Assembly (NCBI RefSeq): GCF_900456975.1 | Contig: NZ_UGYM01000002.1 | Location: 3,906,001-3,970,000 of the forward strand | Direction of reading: 5' to 3' | DNA length: 64,000 nt | DNA from: Shewanella baltica | Lineage (GTDB): Bacteria; Pseudomonadota; Gammaproteobacteria; Enterobacterales; Shewanellaceae | In this document: in pieces, positions 16,833 to 26,037 of the stretch | Numbering within the stretch: position 1 is the stretch's first letter | Layout of the letters: every line of letters begins with the position of its first letter | Notes under the pieces: model-generated | The model's input: only the letters and a program-made list of their open reading frames with translations | Databases searched by the model: none | What the model was told of the DNA's origin: nothing | Position numbers and translations under genes: made by a program

Positions 16833-18089
16833 TTAGCACTTAATACGGGGGACACTTCGCCATTTAGTTGTGTATTGAGGTGTCAGCAAATCCCTCCGCA
16901 TTGCCCATTTTTGCTCTATGCCTTGAGCAGCGACAAACAGAGTATCACTGCCATAGCGTTGGTTAATGTGATCGAGTGTAAGCATTAGCGCTGGCTTTGC
17001 TGTTGGCGGATTGAACAAGTCTAATTGGCTGTGTCTTTCGCTCGCTAAGTCAATCAAACCTACGCCTATCTTGTAATAGCGTACACCTTCACGAAATAGC
17101 TTGGGTGCGGCTTCACATATGGCCTTAGTCAGCTCGACCGTACAGTTAGTTGGACAAGGAAAATGCACCATTGTTTTATAGCTAACAGGGCGCTCATCAT
17201 GGGGCGAGTTAGTAGCAAATAACAGCATAGTCTTGCAGACTGAGCCTTGCTTACGTGCTTTTGCTGCGGCAATACCAACATGCTTACTCAATGCTTGCAG
17301 TAATGACTCAAAATCAGTGATGCGCTCACCCATGCTCCTTGTCGAGAATATCTGCTTTTTATCAGCCCTTGCTTCATCCCATACCTTGCATACTTGGCTG
17401 TTAAGCTCTCGTACGGTGCGCTCGACTTCGATACTGAACTGTTTACGGGCTAATCCTGCAGGCATGTTAGCGAGGTCAAACGCAGTACGGATATTCATCA
17501 GTTCGAGCTTCGTGCTAATCCTACGTCCTATCCCCCAAACATCACCCACTGCAAGCTGCTTTAAAATAGCTGTTCTGTCTTGGTCATTGTCGATGACACA
17601 GACACCTTTATAGCCCTCTATTTTCTTAGCTGCATGGTTAGCTAGTTTCGCCAGCGTCAGGGTCTTAGCAATCCCCACACAAACAGGTAAACGGGCTTCT
17701 TTCCATACAGCGCGTCTTATCAATTGCCCTTGGGTACGGAGGCACTTTATTGCAGGGTAGCAGTTCTTAAATGACAGGAAGGTTTCATCGATACTGTAGA
17801 CATGCTGCTCAGGCGCAAATCGGCCGATGATATTCATCATCTTGCTCGACAAGTCAGCATACAGTTCATAGTTAGACGAACACACAATAACACCACGCTT
17901 AGCACAGAGTGCTTTGACTTGAAAGTAAGGCACAAACTTCTGAATACCCGCTTCTTTGGCCTGTCTATTGGCAGCAACAATCATCCCATCGTTATTACTG
18001 AGTACAACAACAGGCTTACCACGCCAATCAGGCCGGAACACCTGTTCCGCGCTACAGTAGAAGCTATTGGCATCGACTAGCGCAAACAT
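16833..18089 (-). CDS. umuC: DNA polymerase V catalytic subunit UmuC
   Basis: A 418-aa Y-family translesion polymerase, the usual length. The N-terminus FALVDANSFYCSAEQVF carries the first catalytic Asp (D6), and SIDETF (D101, E102) the others; a helix-hairpin-helix (VGDVWGIGRR) and little-finger region follow. With UmuD' it forms Pol V, which bypasses DNA lesions during the SOS response. It starts directly after the umuD stop with no gap. UmuDC copies of this kind are common on islands and plasmids. Confidence 0.95.
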   Translation of the reverse strand: MFALVDANSFYCSAEQVFRPDWRGKPVVVLSNNDGMIVAANRQAKEAGIQKFVPYFQVKALCAKRGVIVCSSNYELYADLSSKMMNIIGRFAPEQHVYSIDETFLSFKNCYPAIKCLRTQGQLIRRAVWKEARLPVCVGIAKTLTLAKLANHAAKKIEGYKGVCVIDNDQDRTAILKQLAVGDVWGIGRRISTKLELMNIRTAFDLANMPAGLARKQFSIEVERTVRELNSQVCKVWDEARADKKQIFSTRSMGERITDFESLLQALSKHVGIAAAKARKQGSVCKTMLLFATNSPHDERPVSYKTMVHFPCPTNCTVELTKAICEAAPKLFREGVRYYKIGVGLIDLASERHSQLDLFNPPTAKPALMLTLDHINQRYGSDTLFVAAQGIEQKWAMRRDLLTPQYTTKWRSVPRIKC

Positions 18090-18497
18090 CTACTTTTCAC
18101 TCAATATGGGACTTTTACGGTGGCAACGGATAGAACGAGTAATAACCCCTTCAATACTAAATTCATCGTATTCGTGAATGATGACAGGCTGGTGTTGTGG
18201 ATTGGAGGAAAGCAGTAAACGGCGGGGAATATCAATGATTTTGCAAACAAACTCCCTATTTAAACTGGCAACAATCACATCGCCATTACGCACTGTTTCA
18301 TGGCGGTCAATAATGAGTATATCTCCATCAAATATACCTTTACCTTGCATCGAATCCCCTTCTGCAAAGGCGAGAAAAGTCGAGCTTGGATGGTCAATCA
18401 ATAACTCATCCAAGCTTAGACCTAGCTGCGTGTATTCAGCAGCTGGTGACTCAAAACCTGTAATGCCTGCACGGGCAGGAATAGGGATAACACGCAT
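18090..18497 (-). CDS. umuD: Pol V accessory protein UmuD
   Basis: A 135-aa LexA-type self-cleaving protein. The catalytic Ser is in GDSMQGKG and the Lys in REFVCKII, aligned to Ser60 and Lys97 of E. coli UmuD. The cleavage region reads ITGFESPAAEY, so the scissile bond is Thr-Gly instead of the Cys-Gly of E. coli. RecA-stimulated self-cleavage removes the N-terminal arm to give UmuD', the active partner of UmuC. A LexA box lies 13 nt upstream of the ATG. Confidence 0.95.
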   Translation of the reverse strand: MRVIPIPARAGITGFESPAAEYTQLGLSLDELLIDHPSSTFLAFAEGDSMQGKGIFDGDILIIDRHETVRNGDVIVASLNREFVCKIIDIPRRLLLSSNPQHQPVIIHEYDEFSIEGVITRSIRCHRKSPILSEK

Positions 18498-18509
18498 AGC
18501 AATAAACCA

Positions 18510-18533
18510 CTGTGATTACATACAGTAATTATA
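18510..18533 (-). promoter_or_regulatory. umuDC promoter with LexA box
   Basis: On the reverse strand CTGTATGTAATCACAG (18510-18525) fits the LexA consensus CTG-N10-CAG. TATAAT (18528-18533) sits just upstream as the -10 element. The operator would cover the transcription start, giving tight SOS control. Confidence 0.85.
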
Positions 18534-18558
18534 GTCGTAGAATAGCAGCTAGCAAGAA

Positions 18559-18789
18559 TTATTCAACGACCTCAATGTAACACCATTGGTTCTTCTCTTT
18601 ATCGAAGGTCACGTTAATGTTCATTGGGTCGGTATAGCCTTGTTCAGCTCGGAGGGATGCAATCTCGCTTATCTCTGCTAAGTCATCAATACACTGTGGC
18701 TGCATTAACGTGTATACAAACATGGCTATAAAACCGAACAAGGTTAACAGGATTGAAGTGACTAGAACCCGTATAGGTCGGAAAATCAT
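18559..18789 (-). CDS. Small single-TM protein of unknown function
   Basis: A 76-aa protein with one hydrophobic segment (about residues 8-29, LVTSILLTLFGFIAMFVYTL) and a soluble C-terminal part of about 45 residues, including two Cys (C33, C70) that could form a disulphide in the periplasm. No family recognised. It lies upstream of umuDC on the same strand, but the LexA promoter separates them. Confidence 0.55.
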   Translation of the reverse strand: MIFRPIRVLVTSILLTLFGFIAMFVYTLMQPQCIDDLAEISEIASLRAEQGYTDPMNINVTFDKEKNQWCYIEVVE

Positions 18790-18895
18790 GAATTAGCCAT
18801 CCTTAGCCAGAGAATTGAAATACCTTTATCAATATGACGATAGTAAAGATTCCTCTCAGTGCAAGTAAGGTTGATGATAAGGGCTATTCACTTAA

Positions 18896-19219
18896 CTACT
18901 TGAGGCATTGAAACACCTTTGTAACTTTAACCCTCACACAATCGCCATTATATGTTTTAGCACAGGATTTAGTGGCACCACCGAAAGCTTCAGCGCTCAA
19001 ATACCCCCACCCCTGACATTTTTGATTTGCTATTAAATTTGCATCATGATCATCACTTGGCGGAGTATCTAAAATAGGGCGATATTCGTATGCAAGTTCT
19101 ACAGTACCATTTGATTTACTGCCATCCATTGCATTCCAATCAATAGGCACGCTAGAACAGCCACTGACAATAACTAGTGTCAATAACGCGAGTGAAACTG
19201 AGCGCATACGATATTGCAT
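18896..19219 (-). CDS. YecR-like lipoprotein
   Basis: A 107-aa lipoprotein. The lipobox is VSGC after a short hydrophobic signal. The body matches the YecR pattern: DGSKSNGTVELAYEY, then a C-x-GWGY-x-AEAFGG segment and conserved Cys residues near the end. In enterobacteria yecR belongs to the flagellar regulon, but its role is unknown. The start at 19219 is chosen because AGAAGG precedes it by about 7 nt. An upstream in-frame start (19342) overlaps the neighbouring gene and would put charged sequence before the signal. Confidence 0.8.
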   Translation of the reverse strand: MQYRMRSVSLALLTLVIVSGCSSVPIDWNAMDGSKSNGTVELAYEYRPILDTPPSDDHDANLIANQKCQGWGYLSAEAFGGATKSCAKTYNGDCVRVKVTKVFQCLK

Positions 19220-19253
19220 TATACACCTTCTCTTTTGTACAGTTTTATGAGCA

Positions 19254-19823
19254 CTATGCAACCAACTGAACCGCTTTGCGAGTAATGATGAATTTTCTCG
19301 TCCCTTTACTCCCATAATCCAACCGAAGAATTCCAAACTCAACTAGAGTCTTGAGATCGTCTTCTACAAATCTCGGCTCATTAATATTTACTCGGCCAGA
19401 GCCACCTAGAAATATAAATGCAGGCTCTCTAGTTCCTAATTCACTAGATTCCCAAATCTCACTAGCTCCTGAGACTACAAATTGCTTAACAATTGAAATG
19501 GCTTGTTCTGAAAAAATACTATCAGGCCGAATGGTTGTAGCAAGGCTAGAAAAGGTGTCGATATTCGTAGCAATTGAGGCCAAAATCATATCCAGTGAAT
19601 CTAGTCGCGTCACTAAATCGTGATGATTCAAGACTAAAAGAGATTGAAGCTGACGAGACAACATCTGATTCTGCTCAATGCCAGAAACAACATCTTCGTG
19701 GTGCTTTTCCTTTAACCATGTAATAAATTCGGATAGTTGCCCACCTGAACGCTCACTTTTAAAGTTACTGAGTAACCCAACTATCGTTGAGAAACTTGTT
19801 GCAATAGAAAGTGGATCTAACAT
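19254..19823 (-). CDS. Hypothetical protein with possible C-terminal winged helix
   Basis: A 189-aa protein of unknown family. A short hydrophobic N-terminus (MLDPLSIATSFSTIVGLL) is followed by a helical, coiled-coil-prone middle. The C-terminal 50 residues (VEDDLKTLVEFGILRLDYGSKGTRKFIITRKAVQLV) look like a winged-helix unit with helix, wing and strand. It is in line with the YecR-like gene, 34 bp upstream of it. GAGG precedes the ATG. Confidence 0.5.
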   Translation of the reverse strand: MLDPLSIATSFSTIVGLLSNFKSERSGGQLSEFITWLKEKHHEDVVSGIEQNQMLSRQLQSLLVLNHHDLVTRLDSLDMILASIATNIDTFSSLATTIRPDSIFSEQAISIVKQFVVSGASEIWESSELGTREPAFIFLGGSGRVNINEPRFVEDDLKTLVEFGILRLDYGSKGTRKFIITRKAVQLVA

Positions 19824-19876
19824 TAGGACCTCCTTGTTTTGTTAGTAAATTGGGTGATAGGATCTTCTTAGTAAGT

Positions 19877-20242
19877 CTAATCCCAATGATGTCCTAAAAA
19901 TCGCGCTAAAAGCCCTGCAAAGCTCCTCTCATTACGTTGGGCTGTTGGCAATACAAAATAATTGCGAACAGTGAAAAGCAACCCTGCCACGCCACAAGCA
20001 ATACCCACATAATGAAATACGCGTATCCAACGGTGATTAATGACTTCTAGGCCTTGGTTAATACTAGTTCCCACCTGAGTGGCATGCACAGAGCTTAACC
20101 AATAGGGAACGGCATAGTAGAAGAGTAGGAACGTGATTAGGCCATATAGGAAAGCACCATACCAAGACAACCGACTAACGATAAACACCGAGTCTGATAT
20201 TATTTGGTTGGCGTGGCTTCTGCGTCTGTAGCGTCTTCCCAT
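19877..20242 (-). CDS. Two-TM membrane protein of unknown function
   Basis: A 121-aa protein with a basic N-terminus (MGRRYRRRSHANQ), hydrophobic segments at about residues 25-49 and 77-94, and a basic C-terminal tail (RNERSFAGLLARFLGHHWD). No family recognised. It is in line with its neighbours but separated by gaps of 40-50 bp. Confidence 0.5.
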   Translation of the reverse strand: MGRRYRRRSHANQIISDSVFIVSRLSWYGAFLYGLITFLLFYYAVPYWLSSVHATQVGTSINQGLEVINHRWIRVFHYVGIACGVAGLLFTVRNYFVLPTAQRNERSFAGLLARFLGHHWD

Positions 20243-20284
20243 GACATAAATTCCTTTAGTTAAGCTTCTCTAGCACCTTAACGA

Positions 20285-20755
20285 TCACGAGCACATTGCC
20301 ACTCTAGCTCTGGGATACAATGGTAAAATTGGCTCATCAAACTTATCGTACAATGATTCAGACATAGTATGCACATAGGGTCTTGGGCCACCTATTTCTG
20401 AACCTTCGTTATATATATCCAACAAATATAAAATCACATCGTTAACACTTTTGAGTTTATGTACTTCCTTCAATGTCTGAAGCGCCACCTGAGTCTCATG
20501 TTTAAGGCGGATTTTCTTCCTACGTTTTTCGTACATTGTCCTTTTAAAGCTTTTGAGGGTTTCAGGGCTTAAATAATCAAACCAATCATTTATAGACATG
20601 AATGAACTGTCTTCTAGTTCAAGCTTGCCCGTCTTTTTAACAAAAGCATTCAAGTCATCCAGCATCCGCGGATGTTCATTTTTCTTAACCAAAACAAATA
20701 GTTTATCAAGAGAATCATTGATGACGTCAAACTTCCATTCTAGCAATTTACTCAT
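20285..20755 (-). CDS. Possible ribbon-helix-helix island protein
   Basis: A 156-aa protein. The segment KIRLKHETQVALQTLKEVHK followed by SVNDVILYLLDIYN has the strand-helix-helix rhythm of ribbon-helix-helix DNA-binding proteins. The N-terminal half is helical. The upstream region (20756-20998) is non-coding. The specific target is unknown, and the call rests on pattern only. Confidence 0.45.
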   Translation of the reverse strand: MSKLLEWKFDVINDSLDKLFVLVKKNEHPRMLDDLNAFVKKTGKLELEDSSFMSINDWFDYLSPETLKSFKRTMYEKRRKKIRLKHETQVALQTLKEVHKLKSVNDVILYLLDIYNEGSEIGGPRPYVHTMSESLYDKFDEPILPLYPRARVAMCS

Positions 20756-20998
20756 TTACTTTCCCTCTGCTACAAGCCCACAATTCCATTAATAGTAATT
20801 AAAGTACGATACTTTAAACTTGGTATAAAGCACGTTTTCCACACAAACGTCAATATGTTAGCAAGGTAGAACGAGCAACAAAGTCCTGACTAAAGCAAAC
20901 TTGAAGCTGTTCATAATTAAATTAGGTAATCTGATGAGAATGACTCCCGCATCTATATGGTCACCCACATATAGTTGCTCCTTTGCCTATAGGTTGTG

Positions 20999-23773
20999 TC
21001 AGTCGACAACTTCTAACCATTCCTCTGGTAAATCAAGGAAGATGCTCTTAGCCTTTGTACGTTTAACTTGCTTAGGACCCAATCCATAAACCGTAGTACC
21101 AGTTTCGTTAACAAATATCGTCAGTGCTTTCTTAGCCCGAGTAAAAGCGACATAGGTATTACATAGCTCTTCTTTGTATGTTGAAAGTAAGCTTTGACTA
21201 AATAAAGGATCGAATACATAGCAATGCTCAGCCTCTAATCCCTTCGATTTATGGAAAGTCAACACTTGCAGGGGTTTTCCTTCTGATGTATCAAATCCCG
21301 CTTTTAGTAGTGTATTTTTGATGCTCTCAACTTGTTTATTGTAACGACACAAAATGAGTTTATTTTCATAACAGCTATCATCTTCCTCTAAATCATTAAT
21401 TAACCAAGAAACGGCTTCATTAAACTTATCGCAGTATTTAACTCTAGCAAATCCAGTATCTTGCTTATCTGTCCTTAACATGCTTATTGAGCCGAGATAA
21501 TCGGTATTTATATCAAATCTTAGAATATTTGTTAGCTCAACGAGAGGCTCAGTCGTTCTATAATTACGTGTAAGTTGGTACCTGCCCCCGCCCTCAAACT
21601 TCTTCTTAAATTTAGTAGTTATCTGGCTGTTCGCGCCACGAAAACCATAAATTGATTGAGCGGGATCTCCCACACAAAAGAACTTAATATTGTTGTTATA
21701 TAAAGTTTTGATGATATGCCATTGAACGGCGTTAGTGTCTTGGATCTCATCGACGATCAAATGCTCATATCGATTTGTCATCTTCTCTAGAAAGTTAGCA
21801 TCGTTTAAAGCGCTTTTCATTTGTAAAAGCATGTCATTAAAATCGCGATACTTTCCTTCTTTATACTTGTTGTATGCCTTATAGATTTTGGCAAGATCAT
21901 CACTGAAATCGATTAAATCTGACGCTATCTTTTGAATAGTAAGTACAATATCTGGGTTATCGAAATCGGCCATGTGGCTAAAGATTGAAACACAACGTCT
22001 AGCTATTTCGTACTCATCATATTTTTTGACTATTTCACTGTTTTCGTCAATAAGTGACTTTATCGCATTCAACACCTCACCCGAACTCAGAACCTTGAGC
22101 TTTTTGTCTTTGTCTAGAGAACTGTTACACCAACTGCTAAACGTGCTGACAACCATATCATCTGAATACAGCTTTTGAGCATTTAGGCGGGATCTAAACT
22201 CATCAGCTGCCTTATTAGTAAAGGCAAGTACACAAATAGCACTAGGCTTGATTCCTTTTTCTAACAAATGTCTAACGCGCTCAATAATCAGACGTGTTTT
22301 GCCCGCTCCGGGGCAACCCTCAACGTAGATAGCAGGTTTCTTAGACTTAACTATTTTATTAACAGAATCACAGTTCAATAGCTGCTTTTTAATAATTTTT
22401 TTAAGTCTCTCACGGGCTTTTGTTACCGATTTTTGATAGTTCCTCTTAGGCTTAACTTCAAGCTTCTTGGTGGGGCTCTGAATAGCCTTTAACAGTGCCT
22501 GCCAGCGTCCATTGAATGCTGTATTGAGTAGGGAGGTATCAAAAGAATAATAAAGTTTTTTACCTTTTGTCCTACGAAATATAGCGCTCCATTTAGCCGA
22601 TAACGGATCTATCGATTTATCTTTAACTAATCTCTTTAATTCTGTATCCGTTAACTCTTCAAGATACCGAGGATTTAACAATCGAACATTACCGAGTAAG
22701 GACTTAACGGAATACGTACCTAGTTTACTAATAGGATTAGTATCAAGCCTTTCACGGGACTCTAGACGGTAGCTACACGCCTGAGAAGGGAACCACTCAG
22801 CAACGCCATCTAGCTCACCTGCGGCGCGCTCAAATGACCCTGCGAGCCCCTTAATTGCAAGCTCTATAAACTTCTTGTTTTCTTTAAGTGTCTTGTCATA
22901 GCCAATCAGATGGTGGCTATATCTGTCACCTATATAAGTAGTTTCTGTAGCCCAACTTTTATACTTAGGGAAACATTCACCTTTAGATACCCTATTATTA
23001 CTCGTTTTCATAAAAGCGAATAACTGAGATACTCCATACATGATATATCCTGTATGAAGTTCTAATAACAAGGCATTATCAAGTAATTGCTTATAACGGC
23101 GGGGCCCTAATACCGATTGAAATTGGTAAAGCATGAATGATATTAAAGGTAGACTAACACGAGTTGGAATAAACTCTATTTCACAGTTATAAACTAAAGC
23201 CCGTTCATTATTACGATCATGGTCAGGATTAGCTAGAAACACATTAATAAATCTATAGTCATCATTATCAGCAAACAATTCAAATCTAGATGTAAAAAAC
23301 GGGCGTTTATCGCCTCGTTTGAAGCCTTTATTCGCATTACCAACCTTATGATTTTTTACTATTAATCTAGCGTTTCTATCAATAGTTTTAACACAAGTTA
23401 TACCACTATCTTTATCTAGAAGTTTATCTATATCTGTTGATGTCAGAGATAACCCTATGCGTATATAGTCAACATCAACTGTATCTTCGCTGATGTTATT
23501 GATTGCTGCTTTAATGAGACTGTGTTGGTACTCAACTATTTCTCTATCTCGCAGCACACTCATGATCTTAGCGATATTAGTTGTATAGTTTAAAGTTTTA
23601 GGATTAGTTTTTTCAGCTATTTTACGATTAAGTTCTGGCTGAACCAATGGGTATTTAGCATTACGTGATACATTAAAAATTTTACTCGGAACGATATTAC
23701 GAAAGAATGCAGTACCCTTGGACTTGATAATAGGTGACTTAGAATTACTCTTAGATAGCTTAGAACTACTCAT
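20999..23773 (-). CDS. UvrD-type SF1 helicase with large Rep-like N-terminal half
   Basis: A 924-aa protein. Residues 480-900 are a complete SF1A helicase: Walker A GCPGAGKT (486-493), Ia AFTNKAADEF, II DEIQD (675-679), III GDPAQSIYGFRGA, IV NYRTTEP, V TFHKSKGLEAEH and VI YVAFTRAKK. Residues 1-460 are not helicase. They contain YIGDRYSHHLIGYDKTLKE and, 40 residues on, YRLESRERLD, which resembles the Y-x-G-x-R...YDK and R-x-E-x-R signature of rolling-circle initiators of the Rep_trans/filamentous-phage type. A fused initiator-helicase would be unusual. It faces three iterons and is very AT-rich. The helicase part is certain; the Rep-like part is inference. Confidence 0.8.
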   Translation of the reverse strand: MSSSKLSKSNSKSPIIKSKGTAFFRNIVPSKIFNVSRNAKYPLVQPELNRKIAEKTNPKTLNYTTNIAKIMSVLRDREIVEYQHSLIKAAINNISEDTVDVDYIRIGLSLTSTDIDKLLDKDSGITCVKTIDRNARLIVKNHKVGNANKGFKRGDKRPFFTSRFELFADNDDYRFINVFLANPDHDRNNERALVYNCEIEFIPTRVSLPLISFMLYQFQSVLGPRRYKQLLDNALLLELHTGYIMYGVSQLFAFMKTSNNRVSKGECFPKYKSWATETTYIGDRYSHHLIGYDKTLKENKKFIELAIKGLAGSFERAAGELDGVAEWFPSQACSYRLESRERLDTNPISKLGTYSVKSLLGNVRLLNPRYLEELTDTELKRLVKDKSIDPLSAKWSAIFRRTKGKKLYYSFDTSLLNTAFNGRWQALLKAIQSPTKKLEVKPKRNYQKSVTKARERLKKIIKKQLLNCDSVNKIVKSKKPAIYVEGCPGAGKTRLIIERVRHLLEKGIKPSAICVLAFTNKAADEFRSRLNAQKLYSDDMVVSTFSSWCNSSLDKDKKLKVLSSGEVLNAIKSLIDENSEIVKKYDEYEIARRCVSIFSHMADFDNPDIVLTIQKIASDLIDFSDDLAKIYKAYNKYKEGKYRDFNDMLLQMKSALNDANFLEKMTNRYEHLIVDEIQDTNAVQWHIIKTLYNNNIKFFCVGDPAQSIYGFRGANSQITTKFKKKFEGGGRYQLTRNYRTTEPLVELTNILRFDINTDYLGSISMLRTDKQDTGFARVKYCDKFNEAVSWLINDLEEDDSCYENKLILCRYNKQVESIKNTLLKAGFDTSEGKPLQVLTFHKSKGLEAEHCYVFDPLFSQSLLSTYKEELCNTYVAFTRAKKALTIFVNETGTTVYGLGPKQVKRTKAKSIFLDLPEEWLEVVD

Positions 23774-24218
23774 TCTCTAATACCTATATAATTGAATATT
23801 GATCTGACATTTAAGAGCATTTATCTAACCGATACTACCTCTATCTAAGCATGATAACCACTGCTTTTTATCTCACTACAAAGCGGTTATCACTGCACAT
23901 TAGAAATGTATAATGACGAAAGAGAGCCATACACGATTAGAGCAAGATAGCTCATCCATGTTACCTAAGTATCGTTCTACACTAAGGATTGATTAATCCT
24001 TTAGTTTTACAGATGATATCTTCGCCTTTTAGATAAACTGCACGTTTTTTTGCTATAAAATCGAGTAGCAGCAACATTTGCACGACAATAATTTAGCGTG
24101 GACAGACTATATTTTTAAGCGTGGACATGAAAAATATTTACAGGTGGACAGATGATACTTTTAGGTTAAAATAACTACCATACTGGTTCAGCATAATAGT
24201 AAATAAGGATGCTGCATT
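23774..24218. promoter_or_regulatory. Divergent intergenic region, possible replication origin
   Basis: A 445-bp AT-rich gap between the helicase gene (leftward) and the coiled-coil gene (rightward). It contains three 23-bp direct repeats and several AT-only tracts. This fits an iteron origin or multi-repeat transposon end, and it must also hold both promoters. Confidence 0.5.
24096..24164 (+). repeat. Three 23-bp iterons with GTGGACA core
   Basis: GTGGACA occurs at 24098, 24121 and 24144, exactly 23 bp apart, each followed by an AT-rich tract ending near TTTTTA. The spacing, about two helical turns, places binding sites on one face of DNA. No further units are seen on either side. Confidence 0.75.
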
Positions 24219-24938
24219 GTGGGTAGAAAACGCCAAGATCGAACAATAGAAGAATGGACATTTTATGGTGAAAACCTATTAAATATAATTGGAAAGAAAC
24301 ACAAATCATATAAAAATATTGAAACAACAATTTCAAAGTTAATAAGCGAACCCAAAAATACCACTAAACAAGAATTAACAAACACCCTTAATTTACACAA
24401 AGACAACTTAGGCAAGCACTGGTTGGCGTGGACTAAAAAAATAAAGCAAAAATCTAAAGATGAAAATAGGTCTAAATTTTACATAGAAAATAACACATAT
24501 AATAAAATACTTAGATTCATTGAATTAACCAAGGAAACAAAAAAACAAAGAAACATAAGTGACAACGAGGTTTTCAATAGAATATTTAAACTTTTATATT
24601 CTTTTGGGGTTCATAATGAATCGGAGATGAAGTCAATATTAAATCAGCTTGATAAGTTCAACTCTTCCACATCAGAACGTAATTCAAAAGATAAACTAAC
24701 TAACAAAGATGATGGTTACCAAGGTCAAACCAGCAAAATCATACACGCTATATTGAAAGAGCTAGACGACCGTAAAATCTCAAGCTTCGGAAAGTTGCAG
24801 TCAATAAAGAAAAATGTCAGAAATGAAAAGATTGATGAACTTAAATCTGAAATAGAATCACTAAAGAATAAGATTAAAAAACTTGAAAGCAAGCTAGGAT
24901 ATGATGAAATCGAACTTGATCTTGAGTTTGATAAATAG
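24219..24938 (+). CDS. AT-rich hypothetical protein with C-terminal coiled coil
   Basis: A 239-aa, very Lys/Asn-rich protein. A central helical unit (NNTYNKILRFIELTKETKKQ, then ISDNEVFNRIFKLLY) may be a ribbon-helix-helix-like DNA-binding domain, and residues 205-228 (IDELKSEIESLKNKIKKLES) form a clear coiled coil. Base composition is far more AT-rich than the chromosome, which suggests transfer. It is divergent from the helicase gene across the iterons, the usual place for an iteron-binding or partition-type protein. No family recognised. Confidence 0.55.
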   Translation: MGRKRQDRTIEEWTFYGENLLNIIGKKHKSYKNIETTISKLISEPKNTTKQELTNTLNLHKDNLGKHWLAWTKKIKQKSKDENRSKFYIENNTYNKILRFIELTKETKKQRNISDNEVFNRIFKLLYSFGVHNESEMKSILNQLDKFNSSTSERNSKDKLTNKDDGYQGQTSKIIHAILKELDDRKISSFGKLQSIKKNVRNEKIDELKSEIESLKNKIKKLESKLGYDEIELDLEFDK

Positions 24939-25101
24939 ATACAAACTTAACGGCCCCTTTTATATATCCCAACCGTGTCAAAAACAGTGGCTGAAATTTA
25001 GTCCTCAAAGTGATATTATGAACGTGTTTCTAGTATCACTTTTCCCTTCTAGTTCAACCCTCTAAACACAATTCAATTTAATACACTTACTGGAGTTCTC
25101 T

Positions 25102-26037
25102 ATGACTACAGCGACCCCTTATGCGCTGTATTTGAGCCGCCTGTCTATTAATAGTCAGCGTTCAATCAGCTCACAAATGCGCAGTATTGCGCGACTCATG
25201 CAGTGGCAAGAAGACTGTCTCGATGACAAGCTGTGTCAGATTGACTATCAACAAGCGCTGCAAATACGCGCAATGATGACCCATGCGCAGTGGTCAGCGC
25301 GTTCTATTAACCGCGCCATGATAGCGATTAAGAATATCGTCAAAGTGGCAGCCTTGATGAACAAAGCCGATTTATCGCAGGTCGCTAACTTGCAGACCAT
25401 AAATCAAGTGAAGCACGGTGAGCATCAAGGTACGCCGTTAAGCACCGAGCAAGTGACCGCGGTATTGGATTACTGCAAAACGCAAAAAGGCACCTTTGCT
25501 ACCCGTAATCTGGTGATATTCAGCCTGTTCTTGGGTACTGGATTGCGCCGCAGTGAGTTATCGGCGTTGATGCTGAGTGACTATGATGCCAACTTGCATA
25601 CCCTGACGGTAGCAGTGGGTAAAGGTAACAAGAGTCGCACCTTGTTCTTACCTGAATGGGTAGAGAAAAATCTGTTGGCATGGCTTAAGTTACGTCAGCG
25701 CCAGCAGGGTTATTTAGTGTGTAAGTCGACACTGACAGGCAAGCTTAAGCTAACCGAGCCAACCACCCCAACGGCTTTATATCGGTTAGTTAAAGATACC
25801 TTGTATGAGCTAGGAGTGGATAACGTATCACCCCATGATTTACGCCGTACCTTTATTACTCGCTTGCTTGAGCAAAATGTGGATATCAATACCGTGCGCC
25901 AAATGGCAGGACACGCCGATATCAGTACCACTACCATTTACGATAAACGTGACCATGCGTTTATGAAGCAAGCCGCTGCGATGCTGGATTACATTCCGCC
26001 TGAAAAGCCTATTAAACGGGGGCGCGGCAGTCGATGA
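25102..26037 (+). CDS. Tyrosine recombinase (XerC/D-like integrase)
   Basis: A 311-aa protein with an N-terminal SAM-like core-binding domain (about 1-100) and a catalytic domain. The catalytic residues are present: Arg in GTGLRRSEL, Lys in GKGNKSR, HDLRR, GHA and the nucleophilic Tyr in TTIYDKRD. It catalyses site-specific strand exchange for an integrative element. A 4-bp ATGA overlap couples it to the AAA+ gene downstream. Unlike the neighbouring AT-rich genes, its composition resembles the chromosome. Confidence 0.9.
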   Translation: MTTATPYALYLSRLSINSQRSISSQMRSIARLMQWQEDCLDDKLCQIDYQQALQIRAMMTHAQWSARSINRAMIAIKNIVKVAALMNKADLSQVANLQTINQVKHGEHQGTPLSTEQVTAVLDYCKTQKGTFATRNLVIFSLFLGTGLRRSELSALMLSDYDANLHTLTVAVGKGNKSRTLFLPEWVEKNLLAWLKLRQRQQGYLVCKSTLTGKLKLTEPTTPTALYRLVKDTLYELGVDNVSPHDLRRTFITRLLEQNVDINTVRQMAGHADISTTTIYDKRDHAFMKQAAAMLDYIPPEKPIKRGRGSR

